From Corallococcus macrosporus (GTDB lineage Bacteria > Myxococcota > Myxococcia > Myxococcales > Myxococcaceae), in the NCBI RefSeq assembly GCF_017302985.1, contig NZ_JAFIMU010000002.1, positions 372,001 through 436,000 of the forward strand: DNA of 64,000 nt, in the 5' to 3' direction. Positions 1 to 8,095 of the stretch are shown one piece after another. Positions within the stretch are counted from its first letter, which is position 1; every line of letters begins with the position of its first letter. The notes under the pieces are model-generated. The model was not told the DNA's origin and searched no databases. It worked only from the letters and a program-made list of their open reading frames with translations. Both the position numbers and the translations under genes were made by a program.

Positions 1-300
1 GCGGTCCTTCGCGGCGGCGATGAAGTCCGCGCCGTTCTTCGCGTCGCGCGCGGCGCTGGTGGCGGACACGGCGATGGCTTCCGCGCCCAGCTCGCGGGCC
101 TCGTTGGCGAAGGCCACCAGCACGGACAGCGTGGCCTCCATGCCGTCGGAGGAGAGGACGCGGCTGGTGTCCACGCCCCGGCCCAGGCGGGTGATTTCGG
201 CGCGCTCCACCACGGCCTCGAAGCGCCCGTCCGGCTGGCGGTCCGCGACGAGCAGCAGCACGGAGTTGGTCCCGATGTCGATGGAGGCGTAGCGCGGCAT
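1..300 (-). CDS. Ppx/GppA-family phosphatase, N-terminal part (runs off left edge)
   Basis: Only the first 100 codons are inside the window; the gene reads leftward from an ATG at 300-298. The N-terminus carries the ASKHA phosphate-1 loop (YASIDIGTNSVLLLVAD), followed by a GRGVDTS segment and AVSATSAARDAKN, the pattern of exopolyphosphatase/guanosine pentaphosphate phosphohydrolases. Such enzymes hydrolyse inorganic polyphosphate or pppGpp in the cytoplasm. Which substrate is used cannot be decided from 100 residues. It lies 14 bp downstream of the aminotransferase gene on the same strand and may be cotranscribed with it. Confidence 0.85.
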   Translation of the reverse strand, partial: MPRYASIDIGTNSVLLLVADRQPDGRFEAVVERAEITRLGRGVDTSRVLSSDGMEATLSVLVAFANEARELGAEAIAVSATSAARDAKNGADFIAAAKDR

Positions 301-314
301 GCCGCGCACACTAC

Positions 315-1511
315 TCAACGCAGCAGCGCTTCCAAAGCGCGCTCCAGGGACTCGTAGTCCGCCGGGGTGTTGTAGAGCTGCGCGGACAGCCGCAGGTGCC
401 GGCGGGGCGCCCGGGGCCAGGCCGTGACGGGGATCTCGATGCGGTGCTCCTCGAACAGGCGCACATGGAGGGGATCCACGTAGAGCGGCGGCTCGGGACG
501 CTCCGGGAAGCCGTCCGGCAGGGCCACGCACGCCATGCTGCCCACCATGGATTCCGGGCACAGCGGCTCCGTGTTGCCCAGCTTCGCGTTCAGCCGCTGG
601 CGGGCGGCCAGGGCCTTTGCCCGGTTGGACGCCATCACCTCCGGCCACCCGCCCGGCACGAGCCCGCCCATGAAGCGGATCACCGTGGGGATGCACAGGA
701 AGGGCGTGGGGTCGACGGTGCCCACCCAGTCGAACTCCAGCCGGAAGCGCGAGCGGTCCGTGCGCGGCGAGTTGTGCCCGTGGCTCACCACCATGGGCTT
801 GAAGCCCCGCTGCAGGTCGCGGCGCACGTACAGGAACGCGGCCCCCTTGGGCGCGCACAGCCACTTGTGGCAGTTGCCGGTGTAGTACGCGACGCCCAGC
901 TCCTGGAGCGCCAGCGGCACCATGCCGGGCCCGTGCGCGCCGTCCACCAGCGTCTCCACGCCCCGCTCGCGCAATCGGCGCACCAGCTCCGCCACCGGCA
1001 GGATCAGCGCCGTCTGGCTGGTGATGTGGTCGATGAGGACCAGCCGCGTGCGCGGCGTCACCTGCGCCATCACCGCGTCCACCACCGACTCAGGCGACGT
1101 GACGGGCCAGGGCAGCTTCGCCACCACCACCTTCACGCCCTGCTCGGCGGCGGCCACGTCCAGCGCGTTCCTGGACGCGTTGTATTCGTTGTCGGTGACG
1201 AGCAGCTCGTCGCCCGGCTGGAAGCGCAGGTTGCGCAGCACGGTGTTCACGCCCGTGGTGGCGTTGGGCACGAACGCCAGGTCCTCCGCGTCCACGCCCA
1301 CGAAGGCCGCGAGCGCGGCGCGCGCCTCGTTCAGCAGCGGCTCCAGCTCCCGGGCGAGGAATCGCACGGGCTCCGACTCCAGCCGCGCCCGCAGCTCCGC
1401 CTGGTGCTGGAGCACCGGCGTGGGGCACGCGCCGAACGAGCCGTGGTTGAGGAAGACGACCTGGGGGTCCAGGCCCCAGTGGGTCCTGAGGGCGGGGAGG
1501 GGAGCGCTCAT
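315..1511 (-). CDS. PLP-dependent class V aminotransferase / isopenicillin-N-epimerase-like protein
   Basis: A 398-residue fold-type I PLP enzyme. The N-terminus has VFLNHGSFGACP, typical of the CefD (isopenicillin N epimerase) branch. TTGVNTVLRN follows near residue 87, then the PLP-ring aspartate in LVDGAHGPG, and the Schiff-base lysine in NCHKWLCAPKG near residue 217. Family members act as epimerases, desulfurases or aminotransferases on amino acids. No beta-lactam biosynthesis genes are nearby, so the CefD name describes only sequence style and the substrate is unknown. It starts at an ATG 57 bp downstream of tolB, so readthrough from the Tol operon is possible. Confidence 0.85.
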   Translation of the reverse strand: MSAPLPALRTHWGLDPQVVFLNHGSFGACPTPVLQHQAELRARLESEPVRFLARELEPLLNEARAALAAFVGVDAEDLAFVPNATTGVNTVLRNLRFQPGDELLVTDNEYNASRNALDVAAAEQGVKVVVAKLPWPVTSPESVVDAVMAQVTPRTRLVLIDHITSQTALILPVAELVRRLRERGVETLVDGAHGPGMVPLALQELGVAYYTGNCHKWLCAPKGAAFLYVRRDLQRGFKPMVVSHGHNSPRTDRSRFRLEFDWVGTVDPTPFLCIPTVIRFMGGLVPGGWPEVMASNRAKALAARQRLNAKLGNTEPLCPESMVGSMACVALPDGFPERPEPPLYVDPLHVRLFEEHRIEIPVTAWPRAPRRHLRLSAQLYNTPADYESLERALEALLR

Positions 1512-1568
1512 GGGGCGCGCAATGCACCCCGGCGCGTCCCCCCTGTCAACGGCACCCGCCGTCCGCTG

Positions 1569-2858
1569 CTACTTCGCCGCCGGAGCGGTGCCCCAGTCCG
1601 GGGTCAGCCAGCTGCCCTTCTCCATGGGGAGCGGCACCTGGTTGTTGCCGTCGGCGGTCATCACCCACAGGTGCGCGGCGCCGTTGCGGTTGGTGCTGAA
1701 CATGATGAGCCGGCCGTTGGGGGAGAAGGTGGGCTCCTCGTTGTTGCCCTGGTCCTGCGTGAGGCGCGTCACCTTGCCCGTGTCCACGTTGACCGTGAAG
1801 AGGTCGAAGGCGTTGCGCTCGTCGCGCGCGGTGAAGGCGATGAGGTCCCCGCGCGGCGACCAGTCCGGCGTCTGGTTGTAGTTGCCCTGGAAGGTGAGCC
1901 GCTTCACGCCGGAGCCGTCCGCGTTCATCACGTACACCTGCGGGCTGCCGCCCCGGTTGGACACGAACGCGATGCGCTTGCCGTCCGGCGACCAGGTGGG
2001 GCTGGTGTTGAGGCCGTAGGGCGTGTCGGTGACGGCCTTCGCGCCGGAGCCGTCCGCCGCGGCGACGTAGATCTGCGCGCTCTCACCCTCCGCCAGCGCG
2101 TACGCGATTCTCTTGCCGTCCGGCGAGTACGCGACGCCCGTGGCCATCTGCCCGTCCGTCACCAGCGCCTTCGCCTCGCCGCCGGGGGACTGCACGTAGA
2201 TGTCCGGCCGGTTCTTCCGGTAGGACGTGAAGGCCACCTGGCCGGAGGGGCTGAGCGTGGGGAGGATGTGCGTGCCGCCCTTGGTGAGCGCCTGCGCGCC
2301 CATGCCGTCCCAGTCCGCCACGTACACGTCGCGGTTGGAGCCCGCCTTGCGCACGTAGGTGATGCGCGACAGGAAGGGGCTGGGCTCGCGGGTGAAGTGC
2401 CGGTAGAGCGCGTCCGCCAGCGCGTGCGCCAGCCGCCGGGGCTCATTGGCCGGCGCGTCCTTGGCCACCTTCAGCTCCTCCTTGCCCGTGGCCACGCTGA
2501 ACAGGCGCAGCTCGCCGCGCAGCGCGCCGCCGTCCTGCGCGAGCGACACCTTCACCAGCGACTCCGCGCCCACGTCCGCCCAGCGGCTGAAGTTGATGCT
2601 GCCCGCCGTCATGCCCTCCTTCGCGTCCGCGGTGAAGCTGTTGCGGTCCAGCACCTGGAAGATGCCGGAGGCGGTGAGGTCGTACGTGAAGGCGGAGTCG
2701 AACGTCTGGGCGGACTTCCTGTCCGCGCCCTCCTGCACCACGGGCGCGGGGGCCGCGAGCGGCAGCGGGCGGAAGTTCGCGCCGGAGATTTCGATGACGG
2801 GTGCCTGCGCCAGCACCAGCGCGGGGACGAGGAGGAGCGACAGCAGGAGGGCTTTCAT
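1569..2858 (-). CDS. tolB: TolB, periplasmic beta-propeller of the Tol-Pal system
   Basis: 429 residues with a signal peptide (about residues 1-18, ending VLAQA). An N-terminal TolB domain follows (about 20-150), then a WD40-like propeller with repeated YSPDGKRIAY, WSPDGKRIAF, WSPRGDLIAF and FSPNGRLIMF blades, the DPP/TolB hallmark. TolB works in the periplasm, binding Pal and linking the inner-membrane TolQRA motor to the outer membrane during envelope constriction. The ATG overlaps the TGA of the TonB/TolA-like gene (ATGA), so translation is coupled. It is the last gene of a tolQ-tolR-tolA-like-tolB operon. No pal gene follows; the next gene is an unrelated PLP enzyme. Confidence 0.95.
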   Translation of the reverse strand: MKALLLSLLLVPALVLAQAPVIEISGANFRPLPLAAPAPVVQEGADRKSAQTFDSAFTYDLTASGIFQVLDRNSFTADAKEGMTAGSINFSRWADVGAESLVKVSLAQDGGALRGELRLFSVATGKEELKVAKDAPANEPRRLAHALADALYRHFTREPSPFLSRITYVRKAGSNRDVYVADWDGMGAQALTKGGTHILPTLSPSGQVAFTSYRKNRPDIYVQSPGGEAKALVTDGQMATGVAYSPDGKRIAYALAEGESAQIYVAAADGSGAKAVTDTPYGLNTSPTWSPDGKRIAFVSNRGGSPQVYVMNADGSGVKRLTFQGNYNQTPDWSPRGDLIAFTARDERNAFDLFTVNVDTGKVTRLTQDQGNNEEPTFSPNGRLIMFSTNRNGAAHLWVMTADGNNQVPLPMEKGSWLTPDWGTAPAAK

Positions 2859-3625
2859 GGGCTGAACACCAGGACGACGCCGTTCTTCTGGAGCGCGTCG
2901 CGAAGCGCATCGGGGGGAGGAGAGAAGGGGGATGCCTTGCGCACGGCGGCCACCACCGCCGCGTCGAACAGCTCGTTGCCGCTGGCCTTGGCCAGGCTCA
3001 CGTCCAGCACTTCGCCCGCGCGGCCCAGCTTCATGGCCACCTGCGCCTTGAGATACAGGCGCTCCGCGTCGGGGATGGTGTCCGCCACGTTGTAGTGACG
3101 GCGCACCTGGGACTTCAAAAGACCGTAGTACCGCTCGCCCTCCGCCACCGCGGAGTCACCGTCGGGGTCGCCGTCCTCGGCCCCCTCCAGCTCCTCCGGC
3201 TCGCTGGGCTTCGCGGACTTGTCGAACGCGCCGAACAGCTTCTTGCGCCGGTCCTCCGCGTTCGCTTCCCCCTTCTGGGGCGCGGGCGACGGCGCGGGCT
3301 TCACGCCGGGCACCGCCACCGCGGCGGGGGAGGGCGCGGGCGCGTCCGCGGGAGGCGTGGGCGTGGGCTTCGCCACGACCTCCTTGGGCGGCGGCTGCGC
3401 CACTTCCTTGCGCGGCAGGAGCTTGGGGTCGCGCGGCTTGCCCAGGCGCACCAGCGACGCGTTGATGGGCTTCTGGTCCAGGTCCACCTTCGGCGCGGAC
3501 GTGAAGCGCGCGTACAAGAGCGCCGCCGCCAGCACCGCCACGTGCCCGACGACGGAGACGACGAGGAAGCGCGACAGCCGCGTGGGCCGGCTCACCAGCA
3601 GGCTGTGGGTCACCGCGGAGCTCAT
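2855..3625 (-). CDS. TolA/TonB-type energy-transducing protein
   Basis: 256 residues. One N-terminal transmembrane segment (about residues 22-42) is followed by a long proline/alanine/lysine-rich periplasmic linker. The C-terminal domain (about 165-256) contains LYLKAQVAMKLGRAGEVLDVSLAKASGN and AAVRKASPFSPPP, the TonB/TolA C-terminal pattern. Sitting between tolR and tolB, it should be the TolA-equivalent that transmits TolQR force to the outer membrane. The linker is PxPxP-rich rather than the long alanine/lysine helix of enterobacterial TolA, so it resembles TonB more in sequence. It starts 3 bp downstream of tolR. Confidence 0.85.
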   Translation of the reverse strand: MSSAVTHSLLVSRPTRLSRFLVVSVVGHVAVLAAALLYARFTSAPKVDLDQKPINASLVRLGKPRDPKLLPRKEVAQPPPKEVVAKPTPTPPADAPAPSPAAVAVPGVKPAPSPAPQKGEANAEDRRKKLFGAFDKSAKPSEPEELEGAEDGDPDGDSAVAEGERYYGLLKSQVRRHYNVADTIPDAERLYLKAQVAMKLGRAGEVLDVSLAKASGNELFDAAVVAAVRKASPFSPPPDALRDALQKNGVVLVFSP

Positions 3626-3628
3626 GGG

Positions 3629-4120
3629 CTAGCGCTTCGCCTCCTTGGGCTTGCCCTTGCCGCTGGACGCGGGGGCGGCCTTGCCGGAGTTGGACGCCTT
3701 GGAGCCCGTGGCCGGTTCCGTGATCATCCCCACGTTGGAGATGCCCGCGCGCTGGGCCGCGGCCATCACCTCCACCACCACGCCGTACGGCACGTCCCGG
3801 TCCGCGTGGAGATACACTTCCTTGTCGGCCTGCGCCTTCGCGTTGGCGGCGAGCTTCGTCTCCAGCTCCTCCAGCGCCACCTCCGCGTCCCCGATGTAGA
3901 CCTTCTTGCCCGCGTCGATGGAGAGGACGACCTTCTTCTCCGTCGCCTCCACCGGGGCCGCCTTGGTCTCCGGCAGGTTCACCTTCACGCCCTGCTGGAT
4001 GAGGGGCGCCGTCACCATGAAGATGATGAGCAGCACCAGCATCACGTCCACCATGGGCGTGACGTTGATCTCGCTCATGGTGGTGCGGCCACCGCCGCCC
4101 TTGCCTCCGCCCATGCCCAT
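3629..4120 (-). CDS. tolR: TolR/ExbD-family proton-channel subunit
   Basis: 163 residues: a glycine-rich cytoplasmic N-tail, one transmembrane helix (about 20-42) preceded by SEINVTPMVDVMLVLLIIF, and a periplasmic domain ending in a Lys/Ser-rich tail. The aspartate in MVDVML is the conserved proton-pathway residue of ExbD/TolR. With TolQ it forms the proton-motive-force-driven stator of the Tol system. The gene lies 12 bp after tolQ and 3 bp before the TolA-like gene. The C-terminal 30 residues (from about 133) are low-complexity and probably disordered. Confidence 0.92.
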   Translation of the reverse strand: MGMGGGKGGGGRTTMSEINVTPMVDVMLVLLIIFMVTAPLIQQGVKVNLPETKAAPVEATEKKVVLSIDAGKKVYIGDAEVALEELETKLAANAKAQADKEVYLHADRDVPYGVVVEVMAAAQRAGISNVGMITEPATGSKASNSGKAAPASSGKGKPKEAKR

Positions 4121-4132
4121 GTGACGGGTCCC

Positions 4133-4852
4133 CTAGCGGAAGAAGTGCCGCTTGATGATGTTGAGGAAGTCCGCGGAGAAGTTGGACATCTCCGTGTCGA
4201 AGACCTTGATGCGGCTGACGAACGAGTTGTACGCGACCACCGCCGGGATGGCCGCGAACAGCCCCGCCGCCGTGGCGAAGAGCGCGTTGCCCACCGGCGC
4301 GGCCACCGTGGCCAGCGTCGCGTTGCCCTGCTCGGCGATGTTGTTGAACGCGCCCAGGATGCCAATCACCGTGCCGAACAGGCCCACGAACGGCGACGCG
4401 GCGCCCACCGTGCCCAGGAAGGACACGCGGTTCTCCAGCTCGGTGATCTGCGCCGTGGCCGCGCGGTTGAGCGCGCGCTCCACGTTCTCGATGCCGCCCA
4501 GCTTGGCGCTCATCGCGGCCTCGGCGCCGCCGCCCTCCTGGTTACCCGTCTGCGCCAGCTTGCTCAGCTCCTCGTAGCCCGCGCAGAACACCTTCGACAG
4601 CGGCGAGCCCTCCAGCTTCTGGGCGGACTGGTAGATGGCCTCCAGCCGGGACGCCTTCCAGAAGGTGTCGAGAAAGGTGAGCGACTGGGCGCGGGCGCGC
4701 GACAGCTGGGTGGCCTTCATGGCGATGAGGGCCCAGGAGGCGACCGAGACGGCCATGAGGAGCAGGAGCACCGCGAGCTCGATGAACGACGCGTCGCGGA
4801 TGATCTCCACGTAGTTCATGGCGCCAAAGGCCAGGGGCAGGTGGGGTATCAT
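4133..4852 (-). CDS. tolQ: TolQ/ExbB-family proton-channel subunit
   Basis: About 239 residues with a three-helix MotA/TolQ/ExbB layout. There is one N-terminal helix (SFIELAVLLLLMAVSVASWA) and a cytoplasmic loop. Two C-terminal helices around LGTVGAASPFVGLFGTVIGI and TAAGLFAAIPAVVAYN carry the conserved Thr/Pro residues lining the ion path. The start is uncertain: ATG at 4852 adds MIPHLPLAFGA before a second in-frame ATG at 4819, and neither has a convincing ribosome-binding site. First gene of the Tol operon, divergent from the lipoprotein gene at 4997. The reading frame stays open far upstream, but that part is not protein-like. Confidence 0.92.
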   Translation of the reverse strand: MIPHLPLAFGAMNYVEIIRDASFIELAVLLLLMAVSVASWALIAMKATQLSRARAQSLTFLDTFWKASRLEAIYQSAQKLEGSPLSKVFCAGYEELSKLAQTGNQEGGGAEAAMSAKLGGIENVERALNRAATAQITELENRVSFLGTVGAASPFVGLFGTVIGILGAFNNIAEQGNATLATVAAPVGNALFATAAGLFAAIPAVVAYNSFVSRIKVFDTEMSNFSADFLNIIKRHFFR

Positions 4853-4996
4853 GGGGTCCAGCGCGTAACATTCCGTCCTCGGGTGGGTCAAACCCGCCGT
4901 CGCTGCCCGGTTGCTTTGGACGGCACTGAATAATTCCCAGGGTCGGTCGTCTGGACGGTTGTTACGGGCCGACGACCTCAACTTCCCGAAACACGG

Positions 4997-6016
4997 ATGC
5001 CCACCATGAACGCGAGAACGCTCGCCGCATTCCTCTGCCTCTCCTCTGGACTCACCGGCTGCATCGTCGAAAGCAACCACCCGCGCTACCCCGGCGACGT
5101 CCGGATGTCGTGGAGCTTCGATGGCGCCACCTGCGGTCAGATGCGGGACGTCCGGGGCGTGGACATCTACATCGACGGCGAGATCCTGGAGAACGACGGC
5201 CAGTATCCCTGCACGGCGAACGGCTTCGACGGCATCGTGCTGCACGACTTCGCGCCCGGCACGTACTCCTTCAGCGCGGAGGCGGTCGACTACGACGGCG
5301 TCGCGGTCTACTCGTACCGCGGCAACTTCACGGTGGACGGCAACGTGGCCGTGCCCATCAACTTCTCCACGGGCCGCACGGGCGCCACGTCCTACGCCTA
5401 CGTGAACTGGCTGTTCCCGACGGAAGCGGGCACGAGCTATCCCACCTGCGGACAGGCCGGGGTCGCCTACGTGGACGCCCGGGTGGATGACGGCGCGTGG
5501 GGGCGCTTCAACTGCAAGGAGGGCAGCGAAGGGCGCTACGTGGAGACGCCGGAGCTGGCCCCCGGGCAGCACTACCTGGAGGTCGTCGCCGTCGACGCCT
5601 TCGAGAACCCCGTCTACTACTACGGCGGCGGCTTCACCTCTCAGGCCGGCATCCCGGCCTCCATCACGGCGAACACCTGGGTCATTGGCGGGGCCGCGGT
5701 GGGCTGGAAGCTCTACGAGGACAGCGTGTCGCTCAGCTGCGCCCAGGCCGGCGTGAGCGAGGTGGGCCTCAACTTCAAGGACATCCACACGGGCGAGTGG
5801 GTCTACGGCGATGAGGGCCAGTGGTTCGCCTGCAACGAGTCCCCGGCCATCTTCGAGTTCCTGCGCCCCGGCGAGTACTTCGTCTCCTTCAAGGCCTCGG
5901 GCACGGGCGGCCGCGCCTACTCGTCGCGCAGCGACCTGGCTCCCATCCGCGTCTATGCCCATGACTTCCCAGGCGTGAAGGACGCGATCTACGCCCCGCT
6001 GTACCGCATCCAGTAG
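4997..6016 (+). CDS. Lipoprotein built of three related Trp/Cys-containing modules
   Basis: 339 residues. A type II signal peptide ends in the lipobox LTGC (Cys22), so the product should be lipid-anchored. The mature part contains three similar units of about 95 residues, beginning near MSWSFDGATC, VNWLFPTEAG and VGWKLYEDSV. Each has an aromatic start, a C-x-Q pair and a stretch describing a beta-rich fold (VDIYIDGE, AYVDARVDDG, VGLNFKD). I do not recognise a named family and no enzymatic motif is visible. It is transcribed divergently from tolQ with 144 bp between. A second ATG three codons in is also possible. Function unknown; an envelope or extracellular binding role is a guess. Confidence 0.8.
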   Translation: MPTMNARTLAAFLCLSSGLTGCIVESNHPRYPGDVRMSWSFDGATCGQMRDVRGVDIYIDGEILENDGQYPCTANGFDGIVLHDFAPGTYSFSAEAVDYDGVAVYSYRGNFTVDGNVAVPINFSTGRTGATSYAYVNWLFPTEAGTSYPTCGQAGVAYVDARVDDGAWGRFNCKEGSEGRYVETPELAPGQHYLEVVAVDAFENPVYYYGGGFTSQAGIPASITANTWVIGGAAVGWKLYEDSVSLSCAQAGVSEVGLNFKDIHTGEWVYGDEGQWFACNESPAIFEFLRPGEYFVSFKASGTGGRAYSSRSDLAPIRVYAHDFPGVKDAIYAPLYRIQ

Positions 6017-6046
6017 GCCGCGGTCCCGGCAGCACCGGCGAGCAAG

Positions 6047-6081
6047 GAAGGGTCGGAGGCCATCCAGGCTTCCGGCCCTTC
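6047..6081 (+). terminator. Hairpin after the 4997-6016 lipoprotein gene
   Basis: GAAGGG/CCCTTC, CGGA/TCCG and GCC/GGC pair in register around a short loop, about 30 bp after the stop codon. No T-run follows, so it may be a weak or Rho-assisted terminator, or only an mRNA-end structure. Confidence 0.5.
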
Positions 6082-6134
6082 GTGCGTTCCGGGGGCAGGG
6101 GGCGTTGGCATCAAACGTGATAGGGACTCCCCCC

Positions 6135-6950
6135 ATGCGGCAAGACAGCCACGGTCCCATCGGCGTGTTCGACTCCGGCATCGGAGGCCTCACGGTCCTC
6201 AAGGCGCTCATGGCGCGGCTCCCCCACGAGCGCACGCTCTACCTGGGGGACACCGCCCGGGTGCCCTACGGCACCAAGTCCGGCGAGGTGGTGACGCGCT
6301 ACTCGCTGAAGAACGCGGAGTTCCTCCTGGAGCGCGGCATCAAGCTGCTGGTGGTGGCGTGCAACACCGCCTCCGCCGCGGCGCTGCCCGCGCTCCAGGC
6401 CGCGCTGCCGGTGCCGGTGCTGGGCGTGATTGAACCCGGGGCCCGCACGGCGCTCCAGCGCACCCGGGGCGGCGGCGTGGGCGTCATCGGGACGCCGGGC
6501 ACCGTGCGCTCCGGCGCGTACCAGCGGGCGCTGGAGGCGGGCAACCCGAGGGTCGCGGTGAAGGCCACGGCGTGCCCGCTCTTCGTGCCCCTGGCGGAAG
6601 AGGGGTGGACCACGGGCGACGTGCCGCTGCTGGTGGCCCGCGAGTACCTGGCCGGCTTCGCGCGCGACGGCGTGGACACGCTGGTGCTGGGCTGCACCCA
6701 CTACCCGCTGCTCAAGGGCGTCATCGCCGAGGTCGTGGGGCCGCACGTGTCGCTGGTGGACTCGGCGGAGGCCACGGCGGAGGCGGTGGCGGAGCTGCTG
6801 GGACAGAAGGGCCTGCTGGCGCCGGAGTCCGTGGGCACGCCGGAGCACGCCTTCTTCGTCACCGACGTGCCGGAGCGCTTCGTGGAGGTGGGGGCCCGCT
6901 TCCTGGGGCGCCCCATCCCTTCCGCGGAGCAGGTGGACCTGCGCTTCTAG
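6135..6950 (+). CDS. murI: Glutamate racemase
   Basis: 271 residues, the normal MurI length. It interconverts L- and D-glutamate for peptidoglycan precursor synthesis in the cytoplasm. Both catalytic cysteines are present: Cys76 in VVACNTASA and Cys187 in LGCTHYPLL. The N-terminal IGVFDSGIGGLTVLKAL, the GDTARVPYG loop and the C-terminal DSAEATAEAV are also present. I chose the ATG at 6135, which places FDSGIGG at the usual distance; an upstream TTG at 6105 would add ten residues not typical of the family. The gene is convergent with carF, with 22 bp between the stops. Confidence 0.96.
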   Translation: MRQDSHGPIGVFDSGIGGLTVLKALMARLPHERTLYLGDTARVPYGTKSGEVVTRYSLKNAEFLLERGIKLLVVACNTASAAALPALQAALPVPVLGVIEPGARTALQRTRGGGVGVIGTPGTVRSGAYQRALEAGNPRVAVKATACPLFVPLAEEGWTTGDVPLLVAREYLAGFARDGVDTLVLGCTHYPLLKGVIAEVVGPHVSLVDSAEATAEAVAELLGQKGLLAPESVGTPEHAFFVTDVPERFVEVGARFLGRPIPSAEQVDLRF

Positions 6951-6972
6951 ACGGGACTGCCGCCCCGGCCCC

Positions 6973-7836
6973 TTACGGAACGGGGCGGGTGGACACGGCG
7001 GGAGCGGGCTCCTCGGCGGAGGCCTGGAGCAGCTCCTTGGCCGCCTGGAGCACGGGCAGCGGCTGCGCGTCGTCCACGGCGACGAGCGCCTCGGCGGCCT
7101 CCGTGCCGATGTCGTCCTGGCGCGGCAGCTGGCCGGTGGCCCAGGTGATGAGCCGCTCCATCAGCGGGAAGAAGCGGATCAGCTTCAGCGGCCGGTTCAT
7201 CCAGCCCACGGTGATGCAGTAGTACTGGTTGAAGGGCGCGGTGTGGTGCACGCGGTGGTGGTCCGGCGGCAGGATGAGGTGCACGCGCTGCAGGAAGTTG
7301 ATGAGCGCGGGCGGCTGGTCCAGGTGCGACCACTTGTGGAACTGGTTGGTCGCCATCACCCAGAAGATCATCGCGCCCAGGAACGCGGCCAGGAACACCC
7401 AGCCCGGGCCGTTGAGCGGCACCGCCACCGCGAGCGCCGCCACGGGCAGCGACACCAGGCAGTTGTTGCCGTTGGTCTCCACGAAGTCGTGGCGGGTGAT
7501 GGCCTTCTCGTCGACGTGGTGCTCGCGGAAGGGGCGGATGAAGGCCTTGCCCAGGATGGGCATCTCCGTGGAGCCCCACGTGTCACCCATCCAGTGGACC
7601 ACGCCGGACACGAAGTCCGCGGCCAGGTAGCCCAGCACCACCGCCAGGGTCAAAAGCCACGGGCCGGTGTGGTGGGTGCTCCAGAGCTTGTAGACGAGCG
7701 CGCCCTCCAGGCCCACGAACGCGATGATGGAGGCGATCTCCATGGCGCGGATGGCGGGCGAGTACCCCTGCGCGAGCGTCTGGGCGTCCTGCAGGCGGAC
7801 CTTCTCCGCGATGGTGTTCGGCTTCTTCATCGGCAT
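6973..7836 (-). CDS. carF: CarF/TMEM189-type plasmanylethanolamine desaturase
   Basis: About 287 residues, an integral membrane protein with four or so hydrophobic helices and histidine clusters FREHHVDEKAITRHDF, QFHKWSHL and PPDHHRVHH. This is the pattern of the CarF/TMEM189 (PEDS1) family. CarF of Myxococcus xanthus makes the vinyl-ether bond of plasmalogens and is needed for singlet-oxygen signalling to carotenoid genes. The histidines are expected to hold a di-iron centre. The start was taken at ATG 7836 (a second ATG is at 7830; an in-frame TTG at 7851 is less likely). The last 45 residues are Ala/Pro/Glu-rich and probably disordered. No carotenoid genes are adjacent. Confidence 0.9.
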   Translation of the reverse strand: MPMKKPNTIAEKVRLQDAQTLAQGYSPAIRAMEIASIIAFVGLEGALVYKLWSTHHTGPWLLTLAVVLGYLAADFVSGVVHWMGDTWGSTEMPILGKAFIRPFREHHVDEKAITRHDFVETNGNNCLVSLPVAALAVAVPLNGPGWVFLAAFLGAMIFWVMATNQFHKWSHLDQPPALINFLQRVHLILPPDHHRVHHTAPFNQYYCITVGWMNRPLKLIRFFPLMERLITWATGQLPRQDDIGTEAAEALVAVDDAQPLPVLQAAKELLQASAEEPAPAVSTRPVP

Positions 7837-8095
7837 TTCCGCCCGGGGCAAGGGATGGAGGGACTGACGGCGCGAACGTCAGAACGGTTTACGTACCCCA
7901 GCCTGTTTCGGCTTTTCAACAGAGCTCCCCATGCCCGCCAGGCTGGTATGCGCGTGCGGATCCGTACACCGCGGGTGGCGGAAGGTGGCGGACGCACACC
8001 CGCGGGAGCGGGCAGGCACGCGAAAAGAGGCGAGGGGCGCGTGACGCTTGCCTTGTGAAGCCTGGACCCCGCTGCTACGGTGCCCGACCTCGGCA

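Noticed and set aside
396-3095. Very long open frame (about 899 codons) on the plus strand, antisense to the aminotransferase and tolB genes
   Set aside because: Arg/His/Val-rich composition typical of antisense frames in high-GC DNA; no motif; true genes are on the minus strand.
2801-4933. Long plus-strand frame (about 710 codons) across the Tol operon
   Set aside because: Shadow of tolA, tolR and tolQ on the other strand; no domain or signal sequence.
4133-6235. 700-codon minus-strand frame including tolQ
   Set aside because: Only the last third is TolQ; the upstream part is antisense to the lipoprotein gene and has no protein character. Start set at 4852.
7909-7923. Possible hairpin or tRNA-like structure after GCCTGTTTCGGC
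   Set aside because: Too short; no T-run, no cloverleaf arms.
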